Source: an uncultured Planctomycetota bacterium
Lineage (GTDB): Bacteria > Planctomycetota > Phycisphaerae > Phycisphaerales > UBA5793
Length of the DNA: 55,443 nt
Direction: 5' to 3'
NCBI GenBank assembly: GCA_900696685.1
Contig: CAADHA010000032.1
Location: 1-55,443, forward strand
Positions 45,172 through 54,717 of the stretch are shown piece by piece (position 1 is the stretch's first letter; each line of letters opens with the position of its first letter). The translations under genes and the position numbers were made by a program. Below the pieces are notes generated by a model. The model was given only the letters and a program-made list of their open reading frames with translations. It made no database searches and was not told the origin of the DNA.

Positions 45172-47664
45172 TCAACGGTCCAGCGCCGCCGCGCGGAAGA
45201 TCAGCGGGAACGTCGCCTGCGACCAGCCGCGATACTGCGGGCGGAAGGCAAAGAGGTGCACGCGCCCCCGGCCATACTCGATGCGCACCCATGCTCCCTG
45301 GTTCTCGATCACCTGAGGCTCCTTGATCCAGCCGGAGAGCAGAACGCGCGTCGGCGCATAGCGCATCAGGATTTGTGCGCGCGGAATCGTCACCACCCCC
45401 GCGTCGCGCTGCTCCTTGTCGGTCATGACGCGATACGCGGCTGATCGCGAGAAGAAGAGGGGAATCGATTCCGGCAGGCCGACGGTCAGGTCGTGCGGCT
45501 CGGCGATGCCGCGCAGCACGCTACCGGGACAGGAAAAGCCCTTCGCTTCCGCCCCGCGAGTGACATCAACCAGCGGCAGTTTCATCAGATCAATGGCCCA
45601 CTGGCTGGAACTCGCAAATGTGATGAGCGTCCCGCCGCGACGCACAAACTCCTCGACCGCGACCGCGCCCTCCGGCGCCAGACCTCGCGTGAACTCCTCG
45701 GGCACCGTGCCGGGCGTGCGGCCGTCGTCGAGCGTGCGCGGGCCGAGGTCGGCGATGATGAGCACATCGAGGAAGTCGTGGAGATTGCCGGCGCGGATCA
45801 TCTCGTTGCGCACGGAAACGCAGGGAATCTCCCACGTGTCGAGCACCCAGCGCATCCAGCCTTCGTCCATGCTTCCCGACCAGGGGGCATAGAGGCCGAG
45901 GCGCGGCAGGCTGTGTACGGGGAGGCCCTCTGCATCTTCAGGTTGATTCTCGACCGCGAAGAGGCCTGCCCCATCACCCTCGGTGCGGAACCTCCACTTG
46001 CTTCCATCAGCAAGCGACCGGGCGATCCGCGTCCACGTACTGCTGTGCCACGATGAGAGCACACCTTCGCCAATCGCGGTTCGGCTATCGCCGATGAACC
46101 TGCCCGTCGCTTCGTCGACCGTCATCACTCGACGCAGTTCGACCTCCAGCGGCTGCATGACCTCGACCCGCCGCACGCCGAGCAGATACGGCAGCGTCCA
46201 GCCCGCCACGTCGTAGGGCGGATCGCCTTCGGGATAGCGCTGCACTTCCATGAGGTCTTTGACGTGCGTGCCGTAGGGCTGCTGCCGCTGGATAACGATT
46301 GAGCCGGCGGGCCAGGTGCGGCCGTCCGCTTCGATCGCGTCGTCGGCAACGTGCATTTCGACGCCGGTGGCGAGGAGAACATCGACGAAGCGGGCGACCG
46401 CGTCGGGGTCGCGGTTGTCGCTGGGAATGATCCAGGCGCGCGGGGCGCCCTCGACGGGCGCGGCGAGCGTGCGCTGCGCCGCCTCGACGGCATTGCGAAG
46501 CCAGAAGTGCGGCTCGCGCGTCAGGCTGCCCAGCAGCGACCGGCCGAAGGCCATCTCGTAATCGATGATGTCGCGCAGCCGCCACCATCCGCCGAGCCAG
46601 GGCATCGGAAACCGATTCGACGCGATGTACTCCGCCGCGCCCGTCGGCGAGCGCAGGCGCGTGATGGGCAGAAAGATCGGCGTGGCGAGGTCGGCCGACG
46701 CCGCCTCCGTCAGGATGCCGATGATGTTGTGCCGCACCGGCACGTTGCGGTTGCCCCCGTTCCACCACATGTCATAGGACACGCCCGACGACACGCCGCT
46801 GAAGCCTTCGCGCGTCAGGTCGAGCAAGGCCCGGCTGCCGATCGCGTCGATCCCCGTGATGATGTTCGGGTCCAGGTTCGGATTCAGCGGATCGCGATAG
46901 GGCGGCACGAAGAGGCGCTCGGTGTTCGACCCCTGCTGATGCACGTCCCAGTAGACCTGCGGGAACCACTCGGTGTAGAGCATCTGCGTAACGAGGCGCG
47001 TCTCGCTCTGAGTCAGCATGAACCAGTCGCGATTGTTGTCGTGCCCGCTGTAGTACTGATACAACTTGAGCAGGTCGGCGGCTTCGTGCGGCGTGCCGAC
47101 CGTCTGCCGGTACCAGTTCGTCACGTGATCGACGCCGTCGGGATTCGTCACGTAGAGGACGGTGACCATCTTCTCGCGGGCGCTCTTCCATGGCTCTTCC
47201 ATCGAGGCGGCGAGGTTGAAGGCGAACTCCATGCCGAACTGCGCGCCGGCGCACTCATTCGAGTGCATCGCGGTGGAGATGAAGAGGATGAGGCGGCCGT
47301 GATTGACCGCCGCGTCAATCTCCGCCTCGCTCTTGCCGCGTGGGTCGGCGAGGGTCTTCGCATGGGCCTTGATCTCATCGAGTCGCGCGAGATTCGCCTC
47401 GTTGGAGATGATGGTGATGAGGAAGTCGCGGCCCTCCGTCGTGGAGCCGATTCTCTTTGTAACAGCGTGAGGAGACTCGGCGTCGAGGCGGATGAAGTAG
47501 GAACTCACCTCGTTCCAGTCGGCCAGTTGAAAGTCGGCGCCGAGCGGCCGGCCCAGATGCTCGGAGGGCGTGGCGACGTCCGCTCCCCGCGCGACAAGCG
47601 CCGCAGTTGCCGCCGCACACACAGCCAGAAGGAACGGCTGTGCCCTTGGCGCTGATCTCTGCAT
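45172..47664 (-). CDS. Secreted M14-family zinc carboxypeptidase-like protein
   Basis: 830 residues. Signal peptide (about 1-27). M14 zinc site: His134 and Glu137 in STAMHSNECAG, NPDG (174-177), NNRDW (210-214), His242 in WDVHQQG and Glu320 in GILTEAAS, all in the family order. About 480 residues follow, including a glutamine-amidotransferase-like/ThuA-like region (LIIADLGPRT, VEEFVRRGGTLITFASS) that may be structural. Exported peptidase acting on peptides or wall-derived material; specificity unknown. Convergent with the CoA-transferase gene. Confidence 0.9.
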   Translation of the reverse strand: MQRSAPRAQPFLLAVCAAATAALVARGADVATPSEHLGRPLGADFQLADWNEVSSYFIRLDAESPHAVTKRIGSTTEGRDFLITIISNEANLARLDEIKAHAKTLADPRGKSEAEIDAAVNHGRLILFISTAMHSNECAGAQFGMEFAFNLAASMEEPWKSAREKMVTVLYVTNPDGVDHVTNWYRQTVGTPHEAADLLKLYQYYSGHDNNRDWFMLTQSETRLVTQMLYTEWFPQVYWDVHQQGSNTERLFVPPYRDPLNPNLDPNIITGIDAIGSRALLDLTREGFSGVSSGVSYDMWWNGGNRNVPVRHNIIGILTEAASADLATPIFLPITRLRSPTGAAEYIASNRFPMPWLGGWWRLRDIIDYEMAFGRSLLGSLTREPHFWLRNAVEAAQRTLAAPVEGAPRAWIIPSDNRDPDAVARFVDVLLATGVEMHVADDAIEADGRTWPAGSIVIQRQQPYGTHVKDLMEVQRYPEGDPPYDVAGWTLPYLLGVRRVEVMQPLEVELRRVMTVDEATGRFIGDSRTAIGEGVLSSWHSSTWTRIARSLADGSKWRFRTEGDGAGLFAVENQPEDAEGLPVHSLPRLGLYAPWSGSMDEGWMRWVLDTWEIPCVSVRNEMIRAGNLHDFLDVLIIADLGPRTLDDGRTPGTVPEEFTRGLAPEGAVAVEEFVRRGGTLITFASSSQWAIDLMKLPLVDVTRGAEAKGFSCPGSVLRGIAEPHDLTVGLPESIPLFFSRSAAYRVMTDKEQRDAGVVTIPRAQILMRYAPTRVLLSGWIKEPQVIENQGAWVRIEYGRGRVHLFAFRPQYRGWSQATFPLIFRAAALDR

Positions 47665-47730
47665 CGCGAATCTCCTATCTCCTGAGTGGACTTCGCGGCC
47701 GGCGTCGGGGCAGGCGGCACGGAATCCACT

Positions 47731-48366
47731 CTAGCAAGGCCGATCGCTCCGCGCCGCGAATCTGACGTGGAACATCGAGGGCACATCCGCCCGCCATCGG
47801 TCCAGGCGCAGCGTGATGATCGTGTCCTCGACATTGGTGAGCGTGACGATGAGCATCGCCAGGCGCGGCAGGACCAGCGGCCCGTCGAGCAGAATTGCCG
47901 CAGCACCGATGGAGACGAACAACCAGCACGACTTGGCGACCCACGTGTGATAAGCGGGCAGGCGGCCGAACTTCCTCAGAGCCGCCGTCAACGAAATCGC
48001 ATAACTGCCGATCATGACTGAAACGATGATCGACTCAGACGCGATGAAATCCGGATCGAGCAGCGCCAGACCCAGGAGCAGCGCCCCGTACATGAACGCA
48101 TCGGCGAGGCTGTCGAGCCGCGCGCCGAGAATCGAGCGCTGGTTGAAGAGGACAGCGATTCGGCCGTCGAGCCAGTCGGTGATGAGCAACGCGCCGAAGA
48201 GCCAGAGGAACGCGACCGGTCGGCCGGCCCCGGCCAGCGCCAGCAACACTCCCGAACCGACCAGGCGCAGGATGCTCAGGACGTTGGGCACCGTCAGGAC
48301 GAGCCGCGATGGTTCTCCAGCGGCCTCCCCGCGAGACGCACCACGTTGCCGGAAAACCTCGGGCAA
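47731..48366 (-). CDS. CDP-alcohol phosphatidyltransferase family protein
   Basis: 211 residues, membrane enzyme of phospholipid head-group transfer. Motif DWLDGRIAVLFNQRSILGAR, then LDSLAD, fits D-x2-DG-x2-A-...-G-x3-D-x3-D, but the Arg that normally follows A is Val. Five or six hydrophobic segments. TTG at 48366 is chosen as start because GAGGGA precedes it; a later GTG at 48291 would remove the non-conserved N-terminus. Lipid product not assignable. Confidence 0.82.
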   Translation of the reverse strand: MPEVFRQRGASRGEAAGEPSRLVLTVPNVLSILRLVGSGVLLALAGAGRPVAFLWLFGALLITDWLDGRIAVLFNQRSILGARLDSLADAFMYGALLLGLALLDPDFIASESIIVSVMIGSYAISLTAALRKFGRLPAYHTWVAKSCWLFVSIGAAAILLDGPLVLPRLAMLIVTLTNVEDTIITLRLDRWRADVPSMFHVRFAARSDRPC

Positions 48367-48500
48367 GAGATCCCTCGCTCGAAGTGTAGCGCACGGAGGC
48401 CGACGATTGCGCGCGGACGCGAACGCAAGAGCGCTTCGAACGGCAGTTCAGATCGGACCGCCCTGGACCCGGGCGATTTCACCTTTACCGTCGATGCAAA

Positions 48501-48588
<88 letters not shown>

Positions 48589-48734
48589 ACGGCTGGACCG
48601 GCACAACGCCGCGCGCTGCGCCACTCGTCAAAGGTCAGGACGGGAGTGTAGGCCCGCTCCCTTTGCCGATCGGCCTCCCGCCCCAAATCCCGTCCCCTGC
48701 CGCCGCACTGCATCGCCGCCGCGAATAATCCCCC

Positions 48735-49448
48735 GTGTCCGAGCCACCCGACCAGCCCGAACCTCTCTGCGGCCTGATCATCATCGACAAGCCATACCGA
48801 CTCTCCTCGACCTCGATCGTCCGCGTCGTGAAGCGCCGGGCGCGCGGCGCGAAGACGGGCCACGCCGGAACACTGGACCCGCTTGCGTCGGGCGTGCTCA
48901 TCTGCTGCATCGGCCGGGCAACGCGCTGGGTCGAACGCCTGATGGCCCTGCCCAAGACCTATGAGTGCACCATCGACCTCTCCATCACATCAACGACCGA
49001 CGACCTCGAAGGCGTCATCACGCATGTGTCCGATCTCGTTGCTCCGTCGCGCGAGGCCATTGAGCAGATGCTTGCCGAACGCTTCTCGGGGGAGATTCTC
49101 CAGGCGCCGCCGATCCACTCGGCCATGCGCCTCGGCGGGAAGCGCGCCTACGAACTGGCCAGGCGAGGCCGGACGATCGCACTGGAGCCGCGACCGGTCC
49201 GAATCGACTCCATCGAGGTGCCTGAATACGAGTGGCCGCTGCTCTCGATGCGCGTGGTCTGCGGGCGGGGTACATACATCCGCTCGCTGGCGCGCGACAT
49301 CGGCGCAGCCCTGGGCGCCGGCGGCTGCCTGACGATGCTGCGCCGCACCGCCGTCGGACCGTTCAACCTCAACCGTGCATGGCTGCTTGATGATGTGCCC
49401 GATCCGATAGAGCAGTGCCACCTGATCGGCTCCGTGGAGATCGGGTGA
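48735..49448 (+). CDS. truB: tRNA pseudouridine(55) synthase
   Basis: Makes pseudouridine 55 in the T-arm. Catalytic Asp48 in HAGTLDPLASG, KTYECTIDL, QAPPIHSAMRLGGKRAYELAR, quoted in part, and CGRGTYIRSLARDIGAALG. GTG start at 48735. 237 residues, shorter than E. coli TruB (314) because the C-terminal PUA-like domain is missing, as in many bacteria. Confidence 0.95.
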   Translation: MSEPPDQPEPLCGLIIIDKPYRLSSTSIVRVVKRRARGAKTGHAGTLDPLASGVLICCIGRATRWVERLMALPKTYECTIDLSITSTTDDLEGVITHVSDLVAPSREAIEQMLAERFSGEILQAPPIHSAMRLGGKRAYELARRGRTIALEPRPVRIDSIEVPEYEWPLLSMRVVCGRGTYIRSLARDIGAALGAGGCLTMLRRTAVGPFNLNRAWLLDDVPDPIEQCHLIGSVEIG

Positions 49449-49458
49449 ATCTCCCCCC

Positions 49459-49486
49459 TTGCCGAGGATTCGCGAGTCGATAGAAT
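49459..49486 (+). promoter_or_regulatory. Candidate sigma-70 promoter of the aldolase gene
   Basis: TTGCCG (49459-49464) and TAGAAT (49481-49486), 16 bp apart, predict a start near 49493 and a 5' leader of about 69 nt. Confidence 0.45.
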
Positions 49487-49561
49487 GGTCAAAATGGAAG
49501 GCGGCGCGCACGTCGCATCCGCCTGGCCTGTCCCCAAGGGCTGTGCTTCAAGGAGTTTCCC

Positions 49562-50617
49562 ATGTCGAGCGTGAAGGAGTACCTGTCGGCCGAGGATCAG
49601 GCGCTGCTGACCTACAAGTGCCGGGGGATCTCGTCCCAATACCTGCACCTGCCCGGGCCGGACTTTGTCGACCGCGTCATCGCCGCCTCGGACCGCCCCC
49701 CCGCGGTTCTGAGGAACTACCAGTCGATTCTCGACCACGGTCGGCTGCGCGGATCAGGCTACGTTTCCATTCTGCCGGTCGATCAGGGCATCGAGCACTC
49801 CGCCGGCGCCTCCTTCGCACCAAATCCGATCTACTTCGATCCCGAGAACATCGTCCGCCTCGCCATTGAAGGCGGGTGCAACGCCGTCGCGTCCACATTC
49901 GGCGTGCTCGGCTCGGTGGCGCGGAAGTACGCCCACAAGATTCCCTTCCTCGTGAAACTCAATCACAACGAACTCCTGTCGTACCCGAACAAGTACGACC
50001 AGATCGGCTTCGGATCGGTGCGCCTCGCGTACGAGATGGGCGCCGTCGCCGTCGGCGCGACGGTGTACTTCGGCTCGGACGAATCCACCCGGCAGATCCA
50101 GGAAGTGGCCGAGTGGTTCGAGGAGGCACACGCGCTGGGCATGGTGACAGTCCTTTGGTGCTACTTGCGCAACAGCGCCTTCAAGGTGGACGGCAAGGAC
50201 TACCACGTCTCCGCCGACGGCACCGGACAGGCGAACCACCTCGGCGTCACCATCCAGGCGGACATCATCAAGCAGAAGCAGGCGGAGAACAACGGCATCT
50301 ACAACGCGCTCAAGTTCGGCAAGACCAACAAGAAGGTCTACGACGAACTCACGCCCGGTGATCATCCGATCGAGCTGTGCCGCTACCAGGTCGCCAACTG
50401 CTACATGGGGCGCTCGGGGCTGATCAACTCCGGCGGCGAGAGCAAGGGCGGGAGCGACTTCGCCGACGCCGTACGCACCGCGGTCATCAACAAGCGCGCC
50501 GGCGGCATGGGACTCATCTCCGGCCGCCAGGCGTTCCAGCGCCCGATGAGCGAGGGCGTGAAACTCCTCCACGCGATCCAGGACGTGTATCTCGACAAGG
50601 GTGTAACAATTGCATGA
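49562..50617 (+). CDS. fbaB: Class I fructose-bisphosphate aldolase
   Basis: Cleaves fructose-1,6-bisphosphate to dihydroxyacetone phosphate and glyceraldehyde-3-phosphate through a Lys Schiff base. 351 residues, co-linear with E. coli Fba[14 protein letters not shown] [95 protein letters not shown] and [18 protein letters not shown]. Start ATG 49562 with AAGGAG upstream. Confidence 0.96.
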   Translation: MSSVKEYLSAEDQALLTYKCRGISSQYLHLPGPDFVDRVIAASDRPPAVLRNYQSILDHGRLRGSGYVSILPVDQGIEHSAGASFAPNPIYFDPENIVRLAIEGGCNAVASTFGVLGSVARKYAHKIPFLVKLNHNELLSYPNKYDQIGFGSVRLAYEMGAVAVGATVYFGSDESTRQIQEVAEWFEEAHALGMVTVLWCYLRNSAFKVDGKDYHVSADGTGQANHLGVTIQADIIKQKQAENNGIYNALKFGKTNKKVYDELTPGDHPIELCRYQVANCYMGRSGLINSGGESKGGSDFADAVRTAVINKRAGGMGLISGRQAFQRPMSEGVKLLHAIQDVYLDKGVTIA

Positions 50618-50754
50618 CGACTGCGTGCGCGCAATCGCCAACGTCCGATGCAATCCCACTCAGGTGAAGGTGCCGGCGCGGGAGTGGTCATGCGTGATGG
50701 CCCAGAGCGGCCGGCCACGTCGCTCATTCGAGGAGCGCATTGCTGCGCCAGACG

Positions 50755-50794
50755 CCCGCTCACGGCCCTGTTGAGGGGCTTGGCCGTGAGCAGG
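50755..50794. repeat. Dyad, degenerate copy of the 50943 hairpin
   Basis: GCTCACGGCC (50758-50767) pairs with GGCCGTGAGC (50782-50791) around a 14-nt loop; flanking bases extend it with one mismatch. Confidence 0.6.
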
Positions 50795-50942
50795 CAACGG
50801 AATTGCGGGAGAGTGTGATGGAGAATGAGGGTGCGCCTGATGGGGTGCCCGCTACGCCATCAATTTGATCTCGCAATTTGCGAAGGCTGCGGTCAATGCG
50901 ACGCAGACAGATTGCAACGGCTGAGCCGGGAGAAATCAGAAA

Positions 50943-50978
50943 TGCCCGCTCACGGCCGTGGCAAGCCGTGAGCGGGCA
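50943..50978 (-). terminator. Strong hairpin after the secreted-protein gene
   Basis: TGCCCGCTCACGGC and GCCGTGAGCGGGCA form a perfect 14-bp stem with an 8-nt loop, 43 nt beyond the minus-strand stop at 51021. No U-tract on either side. Confidence 0.6.
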
Positions 50979-51020
50979 GGGCGATGGAGGAGAGAGAGCA
51001 AGGAAGAGAAGTCGATATCG

Positions 51021-52064
51021 TCAGCGAACCCGTTCGGTGACCACGGGTGAGAGTTTCTCGAAGGCGGCGGCCTGGAAGTGGACGGTCGCGCCGCGTGCAT
51101 TGCGAGGCACGGTGCGGACGAGCGTCGCCACGCCGTTGCTGTCGGCCCGGGCGCGGCCGATGAAGATGGGATTCTGCAGGTCCAAGGTCACGTTGAGACT
51201 GGCGATGAACGTATTGCCGGTGGTGAAACTGTAATAGAACGAGACTTCCTCGGCCGGCCGGTCGCCTTCGCACGTCAACGTGACGCGGCCGCCGGCGACG
51301 AGGCCGTCAACCGACAGCGCGAGTTGAGGAAGTTCGAGGGTGAGGTTGCCGCTGCAACCTTCGCTGGGAGAAGTCGTGCCCCAGATCACCCCGCCTTGCG
51401 TAACCGTGTAGGCCGGGTCGAAGTAGACGTCGAGCCGATCGCCGGCGTAGTTGATCTGAGCGCCGTATTGCGGGGCGCGAGGCGCGAGGCGCTGGAAGAG
51501 GGCCTGGCAGATGATCGGGCCGTCCGTCTGGAAGTTGAGTTCCTGCGCGCTGATCGTGGCGGAGAGTTCGCCCACGTCGGTCACGATGCCGGCAGTGAAG
51601 ATGGCCGGCTGGCGAGTGGGCGTGAAAGGCTCGAAGAAGCCGGTGAACTGCACGGCTCCCGCAGCCGGTGCGGCGCAGGTCATCACATCATGCTCCATCG
51701 TACCGTAGTTGTAGAAGTACACCCTCACTTTGCTGTCGATGAAGGGCATGGTCAGGCCGTTGTCGCCGACGTCGTTGACCGTATACCCGCTTGTGCGCAG
51801 TTTGCGGGCGATGGCGTCTCGCTTCTGCTGTGCGTTGGAGTTGGCGGGAATGGTGACATCCACGTACCGGTAACTGTTCGGATCGTGAATGTCTTTCGTC
51901 GTGTCCTGGAACTGAATGGTCACGGACGCGTCGGCCGAATTGCCGGGGTCCGAAAAGGCCATGTTGACGGGCTTGGTTTCGGCCAGGGCGGCTGAGGTCA
52001 GGCCGATGGCGAAGAGGAACGCGAGCATCGATCGACGGACGGAAGTGGAATGCTTGGAAGACAT
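51021..52064 (-). CDS. Secreted protein of unknown function
   Basis: 347 residues. Signal peptide (SMLAFLFAIGLTSAALAE). The mature part is beta-rich, with DPGNSADASVTIQF and DVTIPANSNAQQKRDAIARK early and a C-terminal module [30 protein letters not shown], quoted in two pieces, RADSNGVATL and GATVHFQA. A remnant with the same C-terminal module occurs at 54489. ATG at 52064 has AAGGAG seven bases upstream. No family recognised. Confidence 0.72.
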   Translation of the reverse strand: MSSKHSTSVRRSMLAFLFAIGLTSAALAETKPVNMAFSDPGNSADASVTIQFQDTTKDIHDPNSYRYVDVTIPANSNAQQKRDAIARKLRTSGYTVNDVGDNGLTMPFIDSKVRVYFYNYGTMEHDVMTCAAPAAGAVQFTGFFEPFTPTRQPAIFTAGIVTDVGELSATISAQELNFQTDGPIICQALFQRLAPRAPQYGAQINYAGDRLDVYFDPAYTVTQGGVIWGTTSPSEGCSGNLTLELPQLALSVDGLVAGGRVTLTCEGDRPAEEVSFYYSFTTGNTFIASLNVTLDLQNPIFIGRARADSNGVATLVRTVPRNARGATVHFQAAAFEKLSPVVTERVR

Positions 52065-52425
52065 GGTTTGCTCCTTCAGAGTTCGTTTGGGAGCGTAATT
52101 GCTCCCTGCCAATGCACTCGCAAACCATGGCGATGCAAGACAATGCGGCAGGGCACGGCCCCGGCAACCCCGCCCCTCCCGGGCCTCGCCGCTGCGGGGA
52201 CTTACCCTGATCGGCGAGGCAAATCCGTAATCCGTCGGAAGGTTCGCAACCCGATCGGGCTGCGGTGCGTAAGGGGAAAAGATGCAGAATCCGGCAGATG
52301 GTGCCCGAAATGACTCAACTCGCCGGTCCGACGCCCGATGTTCACAGGGCTGGACCGGCACGTTGCTTGCTGAACCGGATCAGGAGAGCCGGCTCTCCGC
52401 AGCGGCGGACAGGGAGGCCAGGCGC
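52065..52425. other. Structured intergenic region before the cyclo-ligase gene
   Basis: 361 bp. Contains hairpin GGGAGC-GTAATT-GCTCCC (52090-52107), a 9-bp stem GCCTCGCCG/CGGCGAGGC (52183-52191 with 52212-52220) with an inner GGG/CCC pair, and a perfect 16-bp palindrome GGAGAGCCGGCTCTCC (52383-52398) 28 nt before the gene. A non-coding RNA is possible (6S RNA lies next to this gene in many bacteria), but no 6S consensus was recognised. Confidence 0.45.
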
Positions 52426-53046
52426 ATGACGGGTCAGGAACGCCACATCCTACAGGCCAAGCAGGCCCTGCGCGACCAGATCAAGGCCCGCCTCGACGAT
52501 ACCACGCCGACTGAACTCTACGGCCTCTCCATTCTTGCGTCCGAGAACGTGATCGCCTGCGAGTCTTTCCGGCACGCGCGCACGATCATGATGTACGCCC
52601 CGCTCGCGCAGGAGGTCGACGTCTCCCACATCGCCCTGCGCTGTTTCCAGCAGAACCGCACCGTCTGCCTGCCGAAAATCGACTGGGATCACCACCGCAT
52701 GTGGCCCGTGCCCGTCAACAGTTTCGACGACTGCTCACTTGTCACGGACCGCTACGGGCTGCGCGTTCCGGAGCGCGGGGCGCCGATGCCCATCGAGATG
52801 ATCGACCTGGTCATTGTGCCGGGCATGGCATTCGACGCGGATGGGCGCCGTCTTGGCCGCGGCGGGGGGTACTACGACCGCTTTCTGGGCCAGCCGGGCT
52901 TCCTCGGCCGATGTATGGGGCTGTGCTTTGACTGCCAGATCGTCGATGCCGTCCCCCGCGTGCAACACGATGTAGTGATGGACTACATCGCCACGGAGAG
53001 GCGGCTCATCACGGTCGATCCGGCCGTCAGAGGACATCGGTCCTGA
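52426..53046 (+). CDS. 5-formyltetrahydrofolate cyclo-ligase
   Basis: Converts 5-formyl-THF to 5,10-methenyl-THF with ATP. 206 residues; IRTELR-like N-terminal helix KQALRDQIKARLDD, VDVSHIALRCFQQNRTVCLP, YGLRVPERG, DLVIVPGMAFDADGRRLGRG and GGGYYDRFLG are the family markers. ATG at 52426 preceded by GGAGG; the upstream open frame is not conserved. Confidence 0.92.
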   Translation: MTGQERHILQAKQALRDQIKARLDDTTPTELYGLSILASENVIACESFRHARTIMMYAPLAQEVDVSHIALRCFQQNRTVCLPKIDWDHHRMWPVPVNSFDDCSLVTDRYGLRVPERGAPMPIEMIDLVIVPGMAFDADGRRLGRGGGYYDRFLGQPGFLGRCMGLCFDCQIVDAVPRVQHDVVMDYIATERRLITVDPAVRGHRS

Positions 53047-53160
53047 CCCGCGCCCGCCGCCTCTCCCCCGCCTCGTCTGCTTGAACTGCGGCACAGTCGG
53101 CGCTCGCGGCGACGTATCATCTTCCAACCCGCCCACTTCACCGCGTTGATGGAGCAGGAC

Positions 53161-54480
53161 ATGGTTCTCGCATCCCAGATGGCCCGGCCCGGCACGACCA
53201 GGTCCAATATGTACGCACGCGGCGGCGCCAGGCGCAACCGAGTGATTGCCATTCTCGTCGGCGCCGGCATGCTCGCCCTCGTGGCCTGGTGGATCTGGCC
53301 CCGGACTCCGGGGGATGACGACACACACGGCAGCGGTCTGACGGAACTCGGTCCGTCGCTGGCCGCCGCGATGCCTTCGACACCTCTCGGCGGCGATTCG
53401 ACTGGCCGAGCGAACTCCAATCCCGCGCCCGGCGACCGTCCTGTGCGTCGTGAGTCAGAACAGGCCTCAGTTTCGCCGCAACTGCCTGCCGGCCGCGAAG
53501 GCGCATTTGAGCCGCTTGAGTCGCCCGCTTCAGATGCCAGTGTGGATGATCAGCCCGGCGGGGGGACGCAGCCGCTCACCATGGGGCAGTCGCCTCAGAA
53601 CACAGCCAGGAAAGAAGAGCCTGCACCGAAGGAACCGGTCCGCCAGCCGACCACCGCGCCCCAGCGTGACACCGCGGCGCCCGGTTTCCCGGCCGCCGGC
53701 GAGATTCACCCCGAGGTCGCGGTCCTGCTCGAACGGGCCGACCGCGAGATCCGCGGCAACCGCCTCGTCGAAGGTCGCGCCACGCTCAACTCGGCGCTGA
53801 CCCATCCGCGCGTCGGCCTCGCCGCCGAGCAGGTCCGCACTCGACTCGCCGAACTCAATGCGATGATGGTCTTCGGCAAGACCGTCGTCAAGGGCGATCC
53901 CTTTGCCGCGACGCACGTCATCAAGTCCGGCGACCGCCTCGTCTTCATCGCGCGCGAGAACGCCGTCGATCATCGCTTCCTCGCGAACATCAACGGCATG
54001 CCTAATCCCGATCAGATTCGGCTTGGCCAGAGCCTGAAAGTCATCCGCGGCCCCTTCCACGCCGAGATCGACAAGAGCGACTTCCGGCTCGACCTCTACC
54101 TCGGCGAGGCGGGCTCGAGCGGCCGCACCTACGTGCGCTCCTTCTTCATCGGCCTTGGCGAACTCGGCTCGACGCCGACGGGGCTGTTCCGCGTCAAGGC
54201 CAACGGCAAACTTGAGAATCCCGCGTGGACGAATCCGCGCACGGGTGAGCACTTCAAGAGCAAGGATCCCAACAACCCCATCGGAAAGTACTGGATCGGC
54301 CTCGAAGGCATCGACGAGAAGACCAAACTCCTCGACGGCTACGGCATCCACGGCACCATCGAACCCAAGTCGATCGGGCGCGAGATGTCGATGGGCTGCA
54401 TCCGCCTCTACGACGACGACATCGCCCTGCTCTACAGCATGCTGGCGCCGGAGAAGAGCACGGTGCTCATCCGGGAGTAG
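53161..54480 (+). CDS. LysM-containing L,D-transpeptidase (YkuD)
   Basis: About 439 residues. One N-terminal membrane anchor (RNRVIAILVGAGMLALVAWW), a long low-complexity Pro/Ala-rich linker to about residue 175, a helical segment, a LysM-like unit (THVIKSGDRLVFIARENAVD ... GQSLKVI, about 255-300), and the YkuD catalytic domain with GIHGTIEPKSIGREMSMGCIRL, quoted as HG-x11-S-x-GC-x-R (catalytic Cys near residue 409). It cross-links or trims peptidoglycan. Starts at 53149 or 53161; GGAG precedes the latter. Confidence 0.9.
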   Translation: MVLASQMARPGTTRSNMYARGGARRNRVIAILVGAGMLALVAWWIWPRTPGDDDTHGSGLTELGPSLAAAMPSTPLGGDSTGRANSNPAPGDRPVRRESEQASVSPQLPAGREGAFEPLESPASDASVDDQPGGGTQPLTMGQSPQNTARKEEPAPKEPVRQPTTAPQRDTAAPGFPAAGEIHPEVAVLLERADREIRGNRLVEGRATLNSALTHPRVGLAAEQVRTRLAELNAMMVFGKTVVKGDPFAATHVIKSGDRLVFIARENAVDHRFLANINGMPNPDQIRLGQSLKVIRGPFHAEIDKSDFRLDLYLGEAGSSGRTYVRSFFIGLGELGSTPTGLFRVKANGKLENPAWTNPRTGEHFKSKDPNNPIGKYWIGLEGIDEKTKLLDGYGIHGTIEPKSIGREMSMGCIRLYDDDIALLYSMLAPEKSTVLIRE

Positions 54481-54488
54481 GGCCGGCG

Positions 54489-54680
54489 TCACTCAAACGT
54501 CCACGTCACCGTGTGGCTGATCTGACACTCGATCGGCGCGACGGCCTGGAGGCGCGCCGTGCGACCGCGCGCAGCGGGCGGGACGTTGACCACTATCGTC
54601 GCAACGCCGTTCGAGTCGGCGCGCACGGCGGGCAGCGCCTGCGGACCGCGGTTCAGCAATGTCCCGCCGGGACAGCCGGG
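54489..54680 (-). pseudogene. 3' fragment of a secreted protein related to the 51021 gene
   Basis: The minus-strand frame encodes RADSNGVATIVVNVPPAARG, then RTARLQAVAPIECQISHTVT, the same C-terminal module as in the secreted protein at 51021-52064 (RADSNGVATL...). Upstream of about 54680 the frame stays open only because it is antisense to the sulfatase remnant, so the gene lost its 5' part. Confidence 0.65.
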
Positions 54681-54717
54681 TGGAATCTTCTGCGCGCCCT
54701 CGTGCGTCCCCCAGACG

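Larger units (their letters stand above)
50618..51020. other. Intergenic region with two related dyads
   Basis: 403 bp without a convincing gene. It holds two hairpins that share the arm GCTCACGGC: 50755-50794 and 50943-50978. The remainder has no recognisable feature. Confidence 0.6.

Noticed and set aside
46351..47655. 434-codon plus-strand frame
   Set aside because: Antisense to the M14 peptidase, whose zinc-site motifs are all present on the minus strand.
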